Shown in pieces: positions 1-10,339 of a DNA stretch of 64,000 nucleotides. The notes under the pieces are model-generated. The model worked only from the letters and a program-made list of their open reading frames with translations, did not search any database and had not been told where the DNA came from. Position 1 is the first letter of the stretch; every line of letters begins with the position of its first letter. Source of the stretch: Marinovum sp. (GTDB taxonomy: Bacteria > Pseudomonadota > Alphaproteobacteria > Rhodobacterales > Rhodobacteraceae). The position numbers were made by a program, and so were the translations under genes. The stretch is from positions 1 to 64,000 of the forward strand of contig JAKVBH010000001.1 of assembly GCA_022447495.1 (NCBI GenBank), in the 5' to 3' direction.

Positions 1-2
1 TC

Positions 3-455
3 GGCGATGGCTTCCCGCGTCCCGAAGGCCGCGCAAAGTTCACCCCCGCTGCGGTGATTGCCCCCGACGATGTGCCCGATGCCGACTATCCGATGATCCT
101 GACCACAGGACGTCAATTGGAACATTGGCATACCGGCTCCATGACCCGCCGTGCCTCCGTGCTCGATGCGGTGGAACCAGAAGCCAACTGCTCGCTCCAC
201 CCCTCAACCTTGCGCAAACTCGGCGTCGAACCCGGTGGCATGGTGCGGCTGACAACAAAACGCGGCAGCATCGACATCATGGCCCGCATGGACCGCGCCG
301 TGGCCCCCGACATGGTGTTCCTACCATTCGCCTACGTCGAAGCCGCAGCCAATATCCTCACAAATCCCGCCGTCGACCCATACGGCAAAATCCCAGAATT
401 CAAATTCTCAGCCGTCAAAGTCGAAAAAGCAACAAAAGCAATCGCCGCTGAGTGA
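3..455 (+). CDS. Formate dehydrogenase alpha subunit / molybdopterin oxidoreductase, C-terminal fragment (5' truncated by window)
   Basis: Open frame from window start; 'MILTTGRQLEHWHTGSMTRRASVLDAVEPEANCSLHPSTLRKLGVEPGGMVRLTTKRGSI' is typical of the molydopterin dinucleotide-binding domain. Confidence 0.85.
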   Translation, partial: GDGFPRPEGRAKFTPAAVIAPDDVPDADYPMILTTGRQLEHWHTGSMTRRASVLDAVEPEANCSLHPSTLRKLGVEPGGMVRLTTKRGSIDIMARMDRAVAPDMVFLPFAYVEAAANILTNPAVDPYGKIPEFKFSAVKVEKATKAIAAE

Positions 456-607
456 TCAGCGCATATGGTTGCGAACGGCATTTTATGGAATGGGTCTGCG
501 CCTGTTGGCGCAGGTCGGTTTTCTGTATGAGAGATTCTTTTAATAATACGCCGTTTCTGCATCACTTATATTTGGAAATTTGACAAATAACATCGCCGCA
601 TGAGGTA

Positions 608-1426
608 ATGCGAATTTTTTTGAATTTCATCGGCGCATTTTCATGTCTTATAAATGCATTTACTCGAACATACCCGCACGTTGGGGAGATGTTCATGGTC
701 ACGGCACTATTGGCAGCAATCACAACATTTGAAGCGACGATGGCGTCCGGAGGCTTGCTGGAGCGTTTGGTTTTGGGACGCCTAAATGACAACACACAAA
801 AGTACGTTGATCCTACGACACCCACGGCAGCGAATTTTAAAGTTGAATTGAGTTCTGTGAGCCTCACCTCGATAGAAAAATCTGCTCTGCCCACCAGTAA
901 TGACATGATCAATGCAATGGGCTCTGGCCAAACGCATCTTTCTTTCAATACCTCCTTCGGCCACACATTTATGGCCGAAAGGACCAATAAAACTGCGCTT
1001 TTGGGTCGGTGGAAACACGGCGACGGTGCACAGAGTGCGCTGGTCGCTATGCCTCCAAAAAGCGAAATAAAAGCCATAGATGATCCGGCCAGCCACAGGA
1101 TCGGTTTCCAATATACGTACACTACATTTAGGGCCATCTTGTCACCGGGATTGGCGCGCACACGTGGTCTTGAGCGTGTCACAGCCAGCAACTCCACTCC
1201 CGGTCCGAAGGGCTATCCAATCGGGAATGTCGGTACGGATGATGATAAAAAATCACCCCTTTGGCGAGCAAAACCAGATAAAGATCATGTCCCCACACGG
1301 AATGTCGACGTCCCTCGGCAAATCTTTGTCAGAGGCTGGGGTCATGTGCTTTTGGGCGTGGCCGTAGTGTTTGACCTGATCCGTGCTCAATTTGACAGCC
1401 TGCGCGCGCAGCAATTGATAACCTGA
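608..1426 (+). CDS. Hypothetical protein, possibly a divergent periplasmic binding protein (PhnD-like) upstream of the hybrid kinase
   Basis: 272-aa ORF ending 7 bp before the kinase start; segment 'FGHTFMAERTNKTALLGRWKHGDGAQSALVAMPPKSEIKAIDDPASHRIGFQ' resembles the phosphonate-binding-protein core. An antisense ORF of similar size exists, so strand is not certain. Confidence 0.45.
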   Translation: MRIFLNFIGAFSCLINAFTRTYPHVGEMFMVTALLAAITTFEATMASGGLLERLVLGRLNDNTQKYVDPTTPTAANFKVELSSVSLTSIEKSALPTSNDMINAMGSGQTHLSFNTSFGHTFMAERTNKTALLGRWKHGDGAQSALVAMPPKSEIKAIDDPASHRIGFQYTYTTFRAILSPGLARTRGLERVTASNSTPGPKGYPIGNVGTDDDKKSPLWRAKPDKDHVPTRNVDVPRQIFVRGWGHVLLGVAVVFDLIRAQFDSLRAQQLIT

Positions 1427-1433
1427 CGCGTCG

Positions 1434-3431
1434 ATGGGCTGGGTCTGGCACCACATAACAAATCCCATATCCCGGTCATTTGGCCGTCGGTTGGCGCTGT
1501 ACTTCGGATTGATGTCGGCGGTGGTCATCGGATCGATGAGCTACATTTTTGCACATCAACGCACCCTAGACGTCGAAGCTCGCCAGCAATTGTGGGTCGA
1601 TTACATCACTGCAACGCTCCGAGACGCTGTGATGCCAAGCCTCTTAGAAGGCCGCGTACCAAAGTTTGAAGTTGTGTATGACGAAATCGCACAAAACCAC
1701 GATGTCAGGCTTGTGCAGATTGTCGACAAGGACGGTCGGCTTTTGGCCGAAGAACCTAGTGGCGACACATCTCGGAGCGTTGACCAAGATCTACGCCTTT
1801 TTCAAGCTGTTGAAACGCGCGAACGTCTCACACGGTTTGAGGACAATTTCACCAAAGTCATTGAACCCCTCTACGTTGGCAAAACACTCTATGGAACGCT
1901 TTTAATCGAGGTCAGCAATGATGGACTGAGAACCGCCAAATGGCTGGTCTACAAACACGAATTTATTATTGGCACCGTTTTCATTTTTTTGAGCGGGTCC
2001 TTTGGATTATGGATCTCCAGGCGGATGACGTCTGAACTAAAGTTCCTCGCGCGGGCTGCTGAAAACGCAGCGGATGGAAACCTGGATCAGAACCTAACTC
2101 TGCTTTCAAAGGATGAACTGGGCCGGTTGGGTAGATCTTTTGAAAAGATGCTGGGAAACCTGAAAGACCGAGTCGCAACACTCGAAAATGCGCATGCCCG
2201 TATGGCGTGTTTAAGCACCACCTTGGAGGCCAAGAACACCGAACTTGAAGCGGCACTGCAAGAGGCCCATGCCGCAGACGTCGTAAAGACCCAGTTTTTA
2301 GCGACAATGAGCCACGAATTGCGCACCCCGCTCAACGGTGTCATTGGCGTTGCGGATTTGCTTGATGAAAGTGATCTGAACGAAAGAGACGCGGACCTTG
2401 TCAATACAATTCGTCTCTCTGGAGGAAATCTCCTTCATATCATCAACAGCATATTGGATTTCTCTAAATTAGATGCGGACCACATGGAGTTGGAAGCGAC
2501 CAATGTCGATTTACGCGCACTTCTCGATGAAACCCGACGCATATTCGAGGTGAATGCAATGGGCAAAGGCGTCACCATCACCACGCAAGTTGATGAGGAC
2601 GTGCCCCACGTGCTTATTGGTGACCCGGGTCGACTGCGTCAAATCGTGTCCAACTTGGTTGGGAATGCGGTCAAGTTCACAGACCATGGATCGGTCACCA
2701 TTCGAGCAGAGTTATCGCAGGACGGCAACGAATATGTCCGCGTGAGCGTACGCGACACAGGCGTCGGCATCCCAATTGACAAGCTTGAACATGTCTTTGA
2801 CCAATTCACCCAAGTCGACACGTCCTTTTCTCGCAGACATGAAGGAACCGGTCTTGGTCTGGCAATATGTAAAAGGCTTGTGACCTTGATGGGCGGACAA
2901 ATTGCCGTCATGAGTGAGGAAAACGAGGGCTCAGAATTTTTCTTTTCGATACCGATGCCGCGTGGCGTGGAGCAGCCTGAGGGTGTTTCGTCCCCGGATG
3001 TCATCGAAGAAGCACCAAATTGGAACGTGTTTGCCCCTTATCGTAGGGCCCTCATCGCGGACGACAGCGCGGTCAATCGCAAGGTACTTTCCACACTTCT
3101 CAAAAGCCGCGGGTTGCCTTTTGAAGAAGCATCCAATGGTGGGACCGCGGTCGAATGGTTCCTGACAGGCGCTTTCGATCTCATTTTCATGGATGTCAGC
3201 ATGCCCGTTATGGACGGATTGGAAGCCACCCGGGCCATCCGCGCCAAGGAACAAGATGCTGGTCTGCGCCCGTGCCGGATCATTGGGTTGACGGCACATG
3301 CATCCATCGCCGATCGCGATGCTTGCCTGAACGCAGGTATGGACTTGCACCTGTCGAAACCGGTTCGGATTGCGACCTTGTCACAGGCTTTGACGGTCAT
3401 TGACGCAGGCGTCGCACAAAAATCCGCGTAA
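1434..3431 (+). CDS. Hybrid sensor histidine kinase/response regulator (TM, HAMP, HisKA, HATPase_c, REC)
   Basis: H-box 'FLATMSHELRTPLNGVIG', 'DTGVGIP', 'GTGLGLAI', receiver 'ALIADDSAVNRKV...DLIFMDVSMPVMDGLEAT...LSKP'. Confidence 0.95.
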   Translation: MGWVWHHITNPISRSFGRRLALYFGLMSAVVIGSMSYIFAHQRTLDVEARQQLWVDYITATLRDAVMPSLLEGRVPKFEVVYDEIAQNHDVRLVQIVDKDGRLLAEEPSGDTSRSVDQDLRLFQAVETRERLTRFEDNFTKVIEPLYVGKTLYGTLLIEVSNDGLRTAKWLVYKHEFIIGTVFIFLSGSFGLWISRRMTSELKFLARAAENAADGNLDQNLTLLSKDELGRLGRSFEKMLGNLKDRVATLENAHARMACLSTTLEAKNTELEAALQEAHAADVVKTQFLATMSHELRTPLNGVIGVADLLDESDLNERDADLVNTIRLSGGNLLHIINSILDFSKLDADHMELEATNVDLRALLDETRRIFEVNAMGKGVTITTQVDEDVPHVLIGDPGRLRQIVSNLVGNAVKFTDHGSVTIRAELSQDGNEYVRVSVRDTGVGIPIDKLEHVFDQFTQVDTSFSRRHEGTGLGLAICKRLVTLMGGQIAVMSEENEGSEFFFSIPMPRGVEQPEGVSSPDVIEEAPNWNVFAPYRRALIADDSAVNRKVLSTLLKSRGLPFEEASNGGTAVEWFLTGAFDLIFMDVSMPVMDGLEATRAIRAKEQDAGLRPCRIIGLTAHASIADRDACLNAGMDLHLSKPVRIATLSQALTVIDAGVAQKSA

Positions 3432-3437
3432 CTTTGA

Positions 3438-3704
3438 CTAATTGGGACGCGTACGGGACCGCCACCCGCCGCGTCGCCGCGGCGTGGCCATGCCGCCTTG
3501 GGCTTCACGCATGACTTTGGTCATTGGATGATCTTCGGCGCCATAGCGCTGCAAAAGGCCGGAAATCGCCGTGATTGTGTCGGCATCCAAAGGCACCGAC
3601 AACGCCCAATCGAGAAAGATCGACCGGCATTCGGCATAGGTGATCCCATCAATGCGATAGGCCTCGCGGATCAATCCCTTGGGATCAAGTGTGTCTTTGG
3701 TCAT
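3438..3704 (-). CDS. Conserved hypothetical protein
   Basis: 88 aa; start codon overlaps the glnE stop (4 bp), suggesting translational coupling. Confidence 0.7.
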   Translation of the reverse strand: MTKDTLDPKGLIREAYRIDGITYAECRSIFLDWALSVPLDADTITAISGLLQRYGAEDHPMTKVMREAQGGMATPRRRGGWRSRTRPN

Positions 3705-6472
3705 GGGCGCGCCTGGTTGGGAATTTGGCGTTCTATCGCTTGGGCCAGCGTGGCGGCAACCGCGTCCCGCTGACTGACCAGATGCGACATCAGCGGCTCC
3801 AGAGCGTCAAACCCCGTCTCGCGAAGCAGAAACGACGCACTGCTATCTGACCATTCTTGCGAGTCATCGGCCCGAACCGCTAGTGATTTCATCGCCATAT
3901 GGACCGAAAGATGCAGTTCATAGGTCTGTCTCAAATCGGCATCGTTCTCAATCCACCCCAAAGCAGAGCATTGCGCCAAGCCCGACGCAGTATCAAGCGC
4001 ACCCGCGCCCGAAACCAATGTCGCGGCCTGGGCAAACAACTCAATGTCTTGCATCCGCCCAGGCCCAATCTTGGCATCAAGCACGTGCTCAGGGGATTTG
4101 GCCGCTGCAATCCGCGCCCGCATGGCGGCGACTTCCGAGAGCACATCCGCCGCGTCTTTCTGTCCCAAAAGCCCGGCACTGAATTGGGCCACATCCGTTT
4201 GCAACGACGTCTCCCCTGCAACGGGACGCGCCCGCGTCAGGGCAAGGTGCTCCCAAACCCATGCCTCCTCGCGTTGGTAACTTTGAAAAGACTTCCAGGA
4301 CGTGGCCACTGGCCCTTGGTTGCCGGATGGACGTAGTCGCAAATCCACGTCGTAAAGCTTGCCCTCCGCCGTGGGCACCGTCAGCGCGGTGACAAAGGCT
4401 TTGGTCAAACGGGCATAATAGGGTTGGGCAACAAGGGGGCGCGGACCGGCGGAGGTCTCCTGATCCTCAGGATCATAAATCACAATGAGATCCAGATCGG
4501 ATGTGGACGCCAATTGCCGTGCTCCCAGCGACCCCATCGCCAAAACCATCGCACCACGCCCCGGAGGAGTGCCGTGCTTGCGGGCAAACTGAGCCACCAC
4601 TGCGGGCCAAAGCGCCGCCACGACGGCTTCGGCCAAATCCGAATATTGGGCCGCTGCCGTCGCCGCAGAGATCAACCCGCGCAAATGGTGCACCCCGATG
4701 CGGAAATGCCAATCCTTGTACCAGCGCCGGGCCGTATCGAGTTGGCGCTCGTAATCCTCTTCAAGGGACAACGCATCCGCCAAATCCGAAATAAGCGCGG
4801 TGCACCCGGGCCATTCCGACCAAAACGGCCCCGCAATGACCGCATCAAGAACGCCGGCATTGCGCGCCAGATACTCCGCCAAACGCGGCGCAGTGCCAAC
4901 AATATCCATAATGAGATCGATGAGTTGAGGGTTTGCTGCAAAGAGAGAGAAAACTTGGACTCCGGCAGGCAGCCCGGACAGAAACGCATCAAAGGCCCGC
5001 ACGGCTTGACCGGGGTGGCTGGTGGCATTGAGTCGACCGATGATGTCGGGTTCAAGACGCGCAAAGAGCTCTTTGCCACGGTCAGAACGTAGCGCCGGAT
5101 AGTTGGGCCAACGGCTCGCAACCTCTTTGATCTCGGCATTGACGGGTGCGGTGTCCTTTGTCGGTTGCGGCGCAAAGAAGCCTTCGGTGGCGGCATGCAC
5201 ATCGGTCAGGCGCGCGTGAAGCTCGGATTTTAGATCCTTGACCTCGCGCCCCAACAAAGCGGCAAGGCGAGCGAAGCCTTCATCGGACCGGGGCAGCACG
5301 TGGGTTTGGGCATCGCGTAGCATCTGAAGCCGATGTTCAACAGTGCGATGGGCCACGTAATGGTCGCTGAGCGTGTCGGCGAGGCCCTCTGGCACCCAAC
5401 TCCGCACGGCAAGTTGTGCCAACCCGTCTTGGGTGCCCCGCATCCGAAGCGATGGATCACGCCCGCCCGTGATGAGTTGTTGCGTTTGGGTAAAGAACTC
5501 GATCTCGCGAATGCCCCCGCGGCCAAGCTTCATATCATGGCCCGGAAGGGTGATGGAGGCTGGGCGCGCCTTGGCTTCACGAATGGCCAGGCGCATATCA
5601 TGGGCGTCTTGGATCGCGGCAAAGTCGAGATGTCTGCGCCAGACAAAGGGCGTGAGCACTTTTAGAAACTTTTCACCTGCGGCGATGTCCCCCGCGGCGG
5701 GCCGCGCTTTGATAAAAGCGGCACGTTCCCAGGTTCGACCGAGGCTTTCATAGTACCGTTCGGCGGCTTCCATCGCCACAACAACTGGTGTAACGGACGG
5801 ATCGGGCCGCAAGCGCAGATCAGTGCGCAGCACATAGCCATCGTCCGTCACATCCGAGAGGATAGCGCACATTGATCGCACGGCTTTGATCAATGTGGCC
5901 CGCGTTTCGACAAAGTCGGAGGGATCCACCTGAGTCTCGTCAAACAAATAGATAAGGTCTATGTCCGAAGAATAATTGAGCTCATAAGCGCCCATCTTGC
6001 CCATGGCCAGAACAGAGAGCCCTGCCCCAGCGGCCACGTGCTCCTCGGTTAAAGCGGGCAATTTACCCCGGCTATACAGGGGCAAGAGCACCGCGCGCAT
6101 CGCCACCGCGCAGGCCTCATCGGCAAATTCCGTAAGCGCGCCCGTGACACGCAACAAGGTCCACTGGCCACTGAGGTCCATCAGCGCCGTCAAAAGCGCG
6201 ACACGCCGTTTGGCAAAGCGCAACCCCAACTTTGCTTGATCGGGCGCAAGATCCCGCATGCGCTCCAGGACTTGCGCCAACGCACGGTCGGGATCTGAAA
6301 GCGCCTCTGGAAGCCAAGACGCTTCTTTTTGGATGAGGCCACTGAGATAGGGCGCGCTCCCGGCAACACCGGTGATCAGGGGCAGGTCAGAAGGCGCAAG
6401 TCCGGCAACGGACTCAGCCACACTGCTCCCAAGTTCGGCATCAAAGGCGCGGGGAAGGTCTTGGATCATCAT
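3701..6472 (-). CDS. glnE: Bifunctional glutamine-synthetase adenylyltransferase/deadenylyltransferase
   Basis: Two GlnE nucleotidyltransferase motifs ('YELNYSSDIDLIYLFDE', 'LASTSDLDLIVIYD') and 'GRGGIREIEFFTQTQQL'. ORF extends to 6511; start chosen at MIQDLPRAF (approximate). Confidence 0.95.
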   Translation of the reverse strand: MMIQDLPRAFDAELGSSVAESVAGLAPSDLPLITGVAGSAPYLSGLIQKEASWLPEALSDPDRALAQVLERMRDLAPDQAKLGLRFAKRRVALLTALMDLSGQWTLLRVTGALTEFADEACAVAMRAVLLPLYSRGKLPALTEEHVAAGAGLSVLAMGKMGAYELNYSSDIDLIYLFDETQVDPSDFVETRATLIKAVRSMCAILSDVTDDGYVLRTDLRLRPDPSVTPVVVAMEAAERYYESLGRTWERAAFIKARPAAGDIAAGEKFLKVLTPFVWRRHLDFAAIQDAHDMRLAIREAKARPASITLPGHDMKLGRGGIREIEFFTQTQQLITGGRDPSLRMRGTQDGLAQLAVRSWVPEGLADTLSDHYVAHRTVEHRLQMLRDAQTHVLPRSDEGFARLAALLGREVKDLKSELHARLTDVHAATEGFFAPQPTKDTAPVNAEIKEVASRWPNYPALRSDRGKELFARLEPDIIGRLNATSHPGQAVRAFDAFLSGLPAGVQVFSLFAANPQLIDLIMDIVGTAPRLAEYLARNAGVLDAVIAGPFWSEWPGCTALISDLADALSLEEDYERQLDTARRWYKDWHFRIGVHHLRGLISAATAAAQYSDLAEAVVAALWPAVVAQFARKHGTPPGRGAMVLAMGSLGARQLASTSDLDLIVIYDPEDQETSAGPRPLVAQPYYARLTKAFVTALTVPTAEGKLYDVDLRLRPSGNQGPVATSWKSFQSYQREEAWVWEHLALTRARPVAGETSLQTDVAQFSAGLLGQKDAADVLSEVAAMRARIAAAKSPEHVLDAKIGPGRMQDIELFAQAATLVSGAGALDTASGLAQCSALGWIENDADLRQTYELHLSVHMAMKSLAVRADDSQEWSDSSASFLLRETGFDALEPLMSHLVSQRDAVAATLAQAIERQIPNQARP

Positions 6473-6570
6473 GGGTGGAGATGGCCATGACGCGCGCCGC
6501 CCGTCAAGCACCTCAGCCCTTGCGTCCGATCGCGCTAGGCGGCAGCGTGCACGCGATCAAGGAGCGTGGG

Positions 6571-7041
6571 ATGAGCAAATCTCTCAAACGAGTGAAAGCA
6601 GCTTTAGAGGCCGCAGGATTGGTGACCGAAATCTTGGACGTCGGACAAGCGCGCACCGCCGCGGAGGCAGCAGCCAGAGTCGGGTGTGACATTGATCAAA
6701 TAGCCAAGTCGATCATCTTTCGGGGTGAGGCTTCTGATAAAGCCATGCTCTTTCTGACCGCCGGCGGCAATCAGGTCGATGACGGCAAAGCGTCCGCACT
6801 GGCAGGTGAACCTTTGGGCAAGGCAGATGCAGACCTTATTCGCGAACAAACAGGCTTTGCCATTGGTGGGGTGGCCCCTGTGGGTCATCTCAACCCCATT
6901 CGAGCCTGGGCCGACCCTCGCTTGCTTGAATTTGATCAAATTTGGGCCGCCGCGGGCACGCCGCGGCATGTATTTGCTCTACCTTCCGGTCGCCTTCTGC
7001 CCATGACTGGCGCGCAAGTATCTGATTTTAAATCACAATAA
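6571..7041 (+). CDS. YbaK/EbsC family aminoacyl-tRNA deacylase-like protein
   Basis: 'MSKSLKRVKAALEAAGLVTEILDVGQARTAAEAAARVGCDIDQIAKSIIFRG...GGVAPVGH' is a YbaK-domain signature. Confidence 0.9.
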   Translation: MSKSLKRVKAALEAAGLVTEILDVGQARTAAEAAARVGCDIDQIAKSIIFRGEASDKAMLFLTAGGNQVDDGKASALAGEPLGKADADLIREQTGFAIGGVAPVGHLNPIRAWADPRLLEFDQIWAAAGTPRHVFALPSGRLLPMTGAQVSDFKSQ

Positions 7042-7105
7042 AATAAATGTAAAAAACATTCACATAAGCCCTTGTCCCCGCCAGTGCCGCTGCCCATCTT
7101 GTTTA

Positions 7106-7124
7106 ATGTGAAGAGCATTCACAT
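7106..7124. promoter_or_regulatory. 19-bp perfect dyad ATGTGAA-N5-TTCACAT upstream of the DUF2852 gene (related copy at 7047-7065)
   Basis: Read directly: ATGTGAAGAGCATTCACAT; upstream copy ATGTAAAAAACATTCACAT, 16/19 identical. Confidence 0.55.
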
Positions 7125-7152
7125 CAACGCAAACCTAATATGGAGCACATCA

Positions 7153-7593
7153 ATGACCGCCCTTGCCACTGCAACCCCAACCCCTTCGGCACAGCCTGGT
7201 TGGTTGTCTCGCGCCGAAATGTGGCTCGACGCCCGCGGAAAGGGCGCATGGATCGCAGCCATGGTTCTCGGCTTTGTCTTTTTCTGGCCCGTTGGCCTAG
7301 CCCTGGTGATATACATGTCATTTTCAAACAAATGGTCCTGTGGCGGCCGCAAGAGCCACTCCATGCGCACGGCGCATTTCGCAATGAGCCCCTCGGGCAA
7401 CTCCGCGTTTGACGCGTACAAAGCGGACACGCTGAAGCGCCTGCAAGACGAACAAGAAAACTTCGAAGCGTTTCTTGAACGTCTGCGCGCCGCCAAAGAC
7501 AAAGCAGAGTTCGACCAGTTCATGGACGAGCGTGCCAAAGACGCAAAAGCGCGCCGTACAGAGGCCGCCGCGGAGCAAACAGAAGACGCGTAA
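7153..7593 (+). CDS. DUF2852 domain-containing membrane protein
   Basis: 'KGAWIAAMVLGFVFFWPVGLALVIYMSFSNKWSC' plus a charged helical C-terminus. Confidence 0.85.
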   Translation: MTALATATPTPSAQPGWLSRAEMWLDARGKGAWIAAMVLGFVFFWPVGLALVIYMSFSNKWSCGGRKSHSMRTAHFAMSPSGNSAFDAYKADTLKRLQDEQENFEAFLERLRAAKDKAEFDQFMDERAKDAKARRTEAAAEQTEDA

Positions 7594-7712
7594 GTCGACC
7601 AGGCCCCGCACACCCTCTCTGTGCATGGGCTTGCTCCATCCGGCTCCCCACCCTCGCAATACTGGGCTGGGGAGCCTACATGCCATCCAATGACTGCATC
7701 TTAGAGAACCCT

Positions 7713-8147
7713 ATGACCACCACCCTTCCCAACCCCGCGTATCACCCTGAATTCTACGACTCCGTTGCCCCCAAAAGGGCCATCGCATGGGTCATTGATA
7801 CAGTGGCCATCGCGATCCTGTGCCTTTTCATCATTCCGTTTACTGCATTCACTGCGCTTTTCTTTTTGCCGTTCCTTTTCTTGGTGGTGGGCTTTGTGTA
7901 CCGCGTGATCACCATCGCGGCGGGTTCTGGCACTTGGGGCATGCGCATGATGGCACTTGAACTCCGAGATCAGGACGGCCGCCGCCTCGATTTCGGTCAG
8001 GCTTTTTTGCACACCTTGGGCTACACGCTTTCCATCGGGATAGTCTTGATCCAAGTGGTATCTGTTGTCCTCATGCTGAGCACGGAACGTGGCCAAAGCC
8101 TTACCGACATGGTGCTTGGGACAGTGATGCTCAATCGCCGCGCATAA
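7713..8147 (+). CDS. RDD family membrane protein
   Basis: 'APKRAIAWVIDTVAIAIL ... GSGTWGMRMMALELRDQDGRRLDFGQAFLHTLGYT ... RGQSLTDMVLGTVML'. Confidence 0.9.
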   Translation: MTTTLPNPAYHPEFYDSVAPKRAIAWVIDTVAIAILCLFIIPFTAFTALFFLPFLFLVVGFVYRVITIAAGSGTWGMRMMALELRDQDGRRLDFGQAFLHTLGYTLSIGIVLIQVVSVVLMLSTERGQSLTDMVLGTVMLNRRA

Positions 8148-8313
8148 GACTGATAATCAAGCGCGCGGCAGGGAACGCCTTATCCTTTGCCGCCGCGTAT
8201 GTTTACCAAGTGTTCATCTTTGCGTACCACACGCATCAGTGACACTTGTCGGATGACGCGGTATCCTCTACTTTGCCATAGAACAGACACAGTATCGCCC
8301 ATCACCGAACATA

Positions 8314-9132
8314 ATGCGCCATTCCCTTCCGCTTGCACCGCAGTTCTATGTAACCGCCCCGCAGCCCTGCCCTTATCTGGATGGCAGGATGGAACGGAAG
8401 TTGTTCACAGCATTGCAGGGTGACAACGCCAACCTTCTCAACGACAGCCTGTCAAAACAAGGCTTCAGACGCTCGCAAAATGTGCTCTACCGCCCCTCCT
8501 GCAGCGAGTGTTCAGCCTGTTTGTCGGCGCGCATCGACGTGAACCGCTTCGCGCCCACCCGAAGCCAAAAACGCACAAGCAAGCGCAACGATGATCTGAC
8601 CCGCAAAGCCACCTCGCCTTGGGCCACCGAAGAACAATACGAGTTGTTCCGCACATACCTTGACCAGCGCCACGCCGATGGCGGCATGGCCGATATGGAT
8701 GTGTTCGAATTCGCCGCCATGGTCGAAGAAACGCCGATCCGGTCGCGCCTGATCGAATATACCGATTCAGAGCGAGAGCTGACCGCCGTGTGCCTCACCG
8801 ACGTGCTCGATGATGGCCTCTCGATGGTCTACAGCTTCTACCGCCCCGAAAACGCCAAACGTTCGCTGGGCACCTTTATGATCCTCGACCATATCGCCAT
8901 CGCGCGCGAGGCGGGACTGCCTTACGTATATCTGGGTTATTGGGTGCCGGGATCCGCCAAAATGGGCTACAAGGCCAAGTTCTCGGGGCTTGAGATCTTT
9001 GCTGGCGGCCAATGGAGCGCCGTCGACAACCCAGAGACCTATTCGGCAGACGAACACCCGCTCTCCAACGATCCGATTGCGGAACAGGTGGCCAATATCT
9101 CCCTGCCGGATCTGCGTAGCGGTAACACCTAA
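8314..9132 (+). CDS. bpt: Leucyl/arginyl-tRNA--protein transferase (Bpt/Ate family)
   Basis: '[14 protein letters not shown]...[31 protein letters not shown]...[22 protein letters not shown]'. Confidence 0.95.
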   Translation: MRHSLPLAPQFYVTAPQPCPYLDGRMERKLFTALQGDNANLLNDSLSKQGFRRSQNVLYRPSCSECSACLSARIDVNRFAPTRSQKRTSKRNDDLTRKATSPWATEEQYELFRTYLDQRHADGGMADMDVFEFAAMVEETPIRSRLIEYTDSERELTAVCLTDVLDDGLSMVYSFYRPENAKRSLGTFMILDHIAIAREAGLPYVYLGYWVPGSAKMGYKAKFSGLEIFAGGQWSAVDNPETYSADEHPLSNDPIAEQVANISLPDLRSGNT

Positions 9133-9199
9133 GCCACACCCCAACCAAAGCCTTCTCAGCCTTCGTTGACCAAATCGGCGACGCCCATAAACTGTATCC

Positions 9200-10339
9200 A
9201 TGGCAACGCGCGATCCATCCCGTCCGGATTTCACACTCGGCATTGAGGAAGAATACCTCCTCGTGGACCGAGAGACCCATGCGCTTGCCTCTGTTCCACC
9301 CGCCATGCTCGCCGCCTGCACAGACCGACTGGGATCACGGGTCAGCCCAGAATACCTGGCTTGCCAAATCGAAGTGGGCACGGGGGTCTGTGCGACGATC
9401 GAAGACGCGCGTACCGATTTGCGCGAATTGCGCGGCGTGATCCGCGAAGAGGCGCACCGCGTGGGTCTCGCCCCGATCGCCGCTTCCTGCCACCCAACAG
9501 CGGATTGGAAAGACCAGGCCAACACCAACAAACCGCGCTATAACCAGTTGCGCAGCGATCTGGGCGGCGTGGTGGAACGCATGTTGATTTGCGGCATGCA
9601 TGTTCATGTTGGCCTCGGCGACAACGCCGCGGGCGATGCCCTGCGCATCGATTTGATGAGCCAATTGAGCTACTTCCTGCCCCACCTGCTCGCACTCTCG
9701 ACCTCCTCACCTTACTGGCAGGGTCAGGACACAAAACTCGCCAGCTACCGCCTGACGGTGTTCGACAATCTGCCCCGCACCGGTCTCCCGCCACAGCTGG
9801 GATCATGGGCCGAATACGAACGCTCCGTCGCTGCGCTCGTCGATATAGGCGTGATCGAAGACAGCACCAAAATCTGGTGGGATCTGCGCCCTTCGGACAA
9901 ATTCCCAACGCTAGAGACGCGCATCATGGATGTGCAGCCGCGGATGGAAGACAGCCTTACCCTCGCCGCCACCGTGCAATGTCTCACGCGAATGCTCTGG
10001 CGGCTCAAACAAGGCAATCAACGCTGGCGACTCTATGACAATTTCCTCGTTGCCGAAAACCGGTGGCGCGCGCAACGTTATGGCGCGACCGAAGGCCTGA
10101 TCGACTTTGGCCAAGGGGAAATCTTGCCCCTAGCTGCGCTGACGCAAGAGATCGTCGAATTGACCGCCGAAGATGCCGACGTGTTGGAATGCACCGCCGA
10201 GATCGCGCGCCTGCCCCACATTGCCTGCGATGGCACCTCGAGCGAGCGGCAACGCGCAGTCTGCGTCAAAGACGGGATCGACGCAGTGGTACCGCATCTG
10301 ATCGCGGAATTCGAAGACGCACTGGATTTGGACGGGTGA
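9200..10339 (+). CDS. Carboxylate-amine ligase, YbdK-type glutamate-cysteine ligase family 2
   Basis: '[19 protein letters not shown] ... [12 protein letters not shown] ... [26 protein letters not shown]'. Confidence 0.93.
   Translation: MATRDPSRPDFTLGIEEEYLLVDRETHALASVPPAMLAACTDRLGSRVSPEYLACQIEVGTGVCATIEDARTDLRELRGVIREEAHRVGLAPIAASCHPTADWKDQANTNKPRYNQLRSDLGGVVERMLICGMHVHVGLGDNAAGDALRIDLMSQLSYFLPHLLALSTSSPYWQGQDTKLASYRLTVFDNLPRTGLPPQLGSWAEYERSVAALVDIGVIEDSTKIWWDLRPSDKFPTLETRIMDVQPRMEDSLTLAATVQCLTRMLWRLKQGNQRWRLYDNFLVAENRWRAQRYGATEGLIDFGQGEILPLAALTQEIVELTAEDADVLECTAEIARLPHIACDGTSSERQRAVCVKDGIDAVVPHLIAEFEDALDLDG

Noticed and set aside
4424-5092. 222-aa plus-strand ORF
   Set aside because: Antisense to glnE; Arg/Pro-rich translation typical of a high-GC shadow frame.
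8767-9531. 254-aa minus-strand ORF spanning two genes
   Set aside because: Opposes bpt and the YbdK-like ligase, both with strong family motifs.
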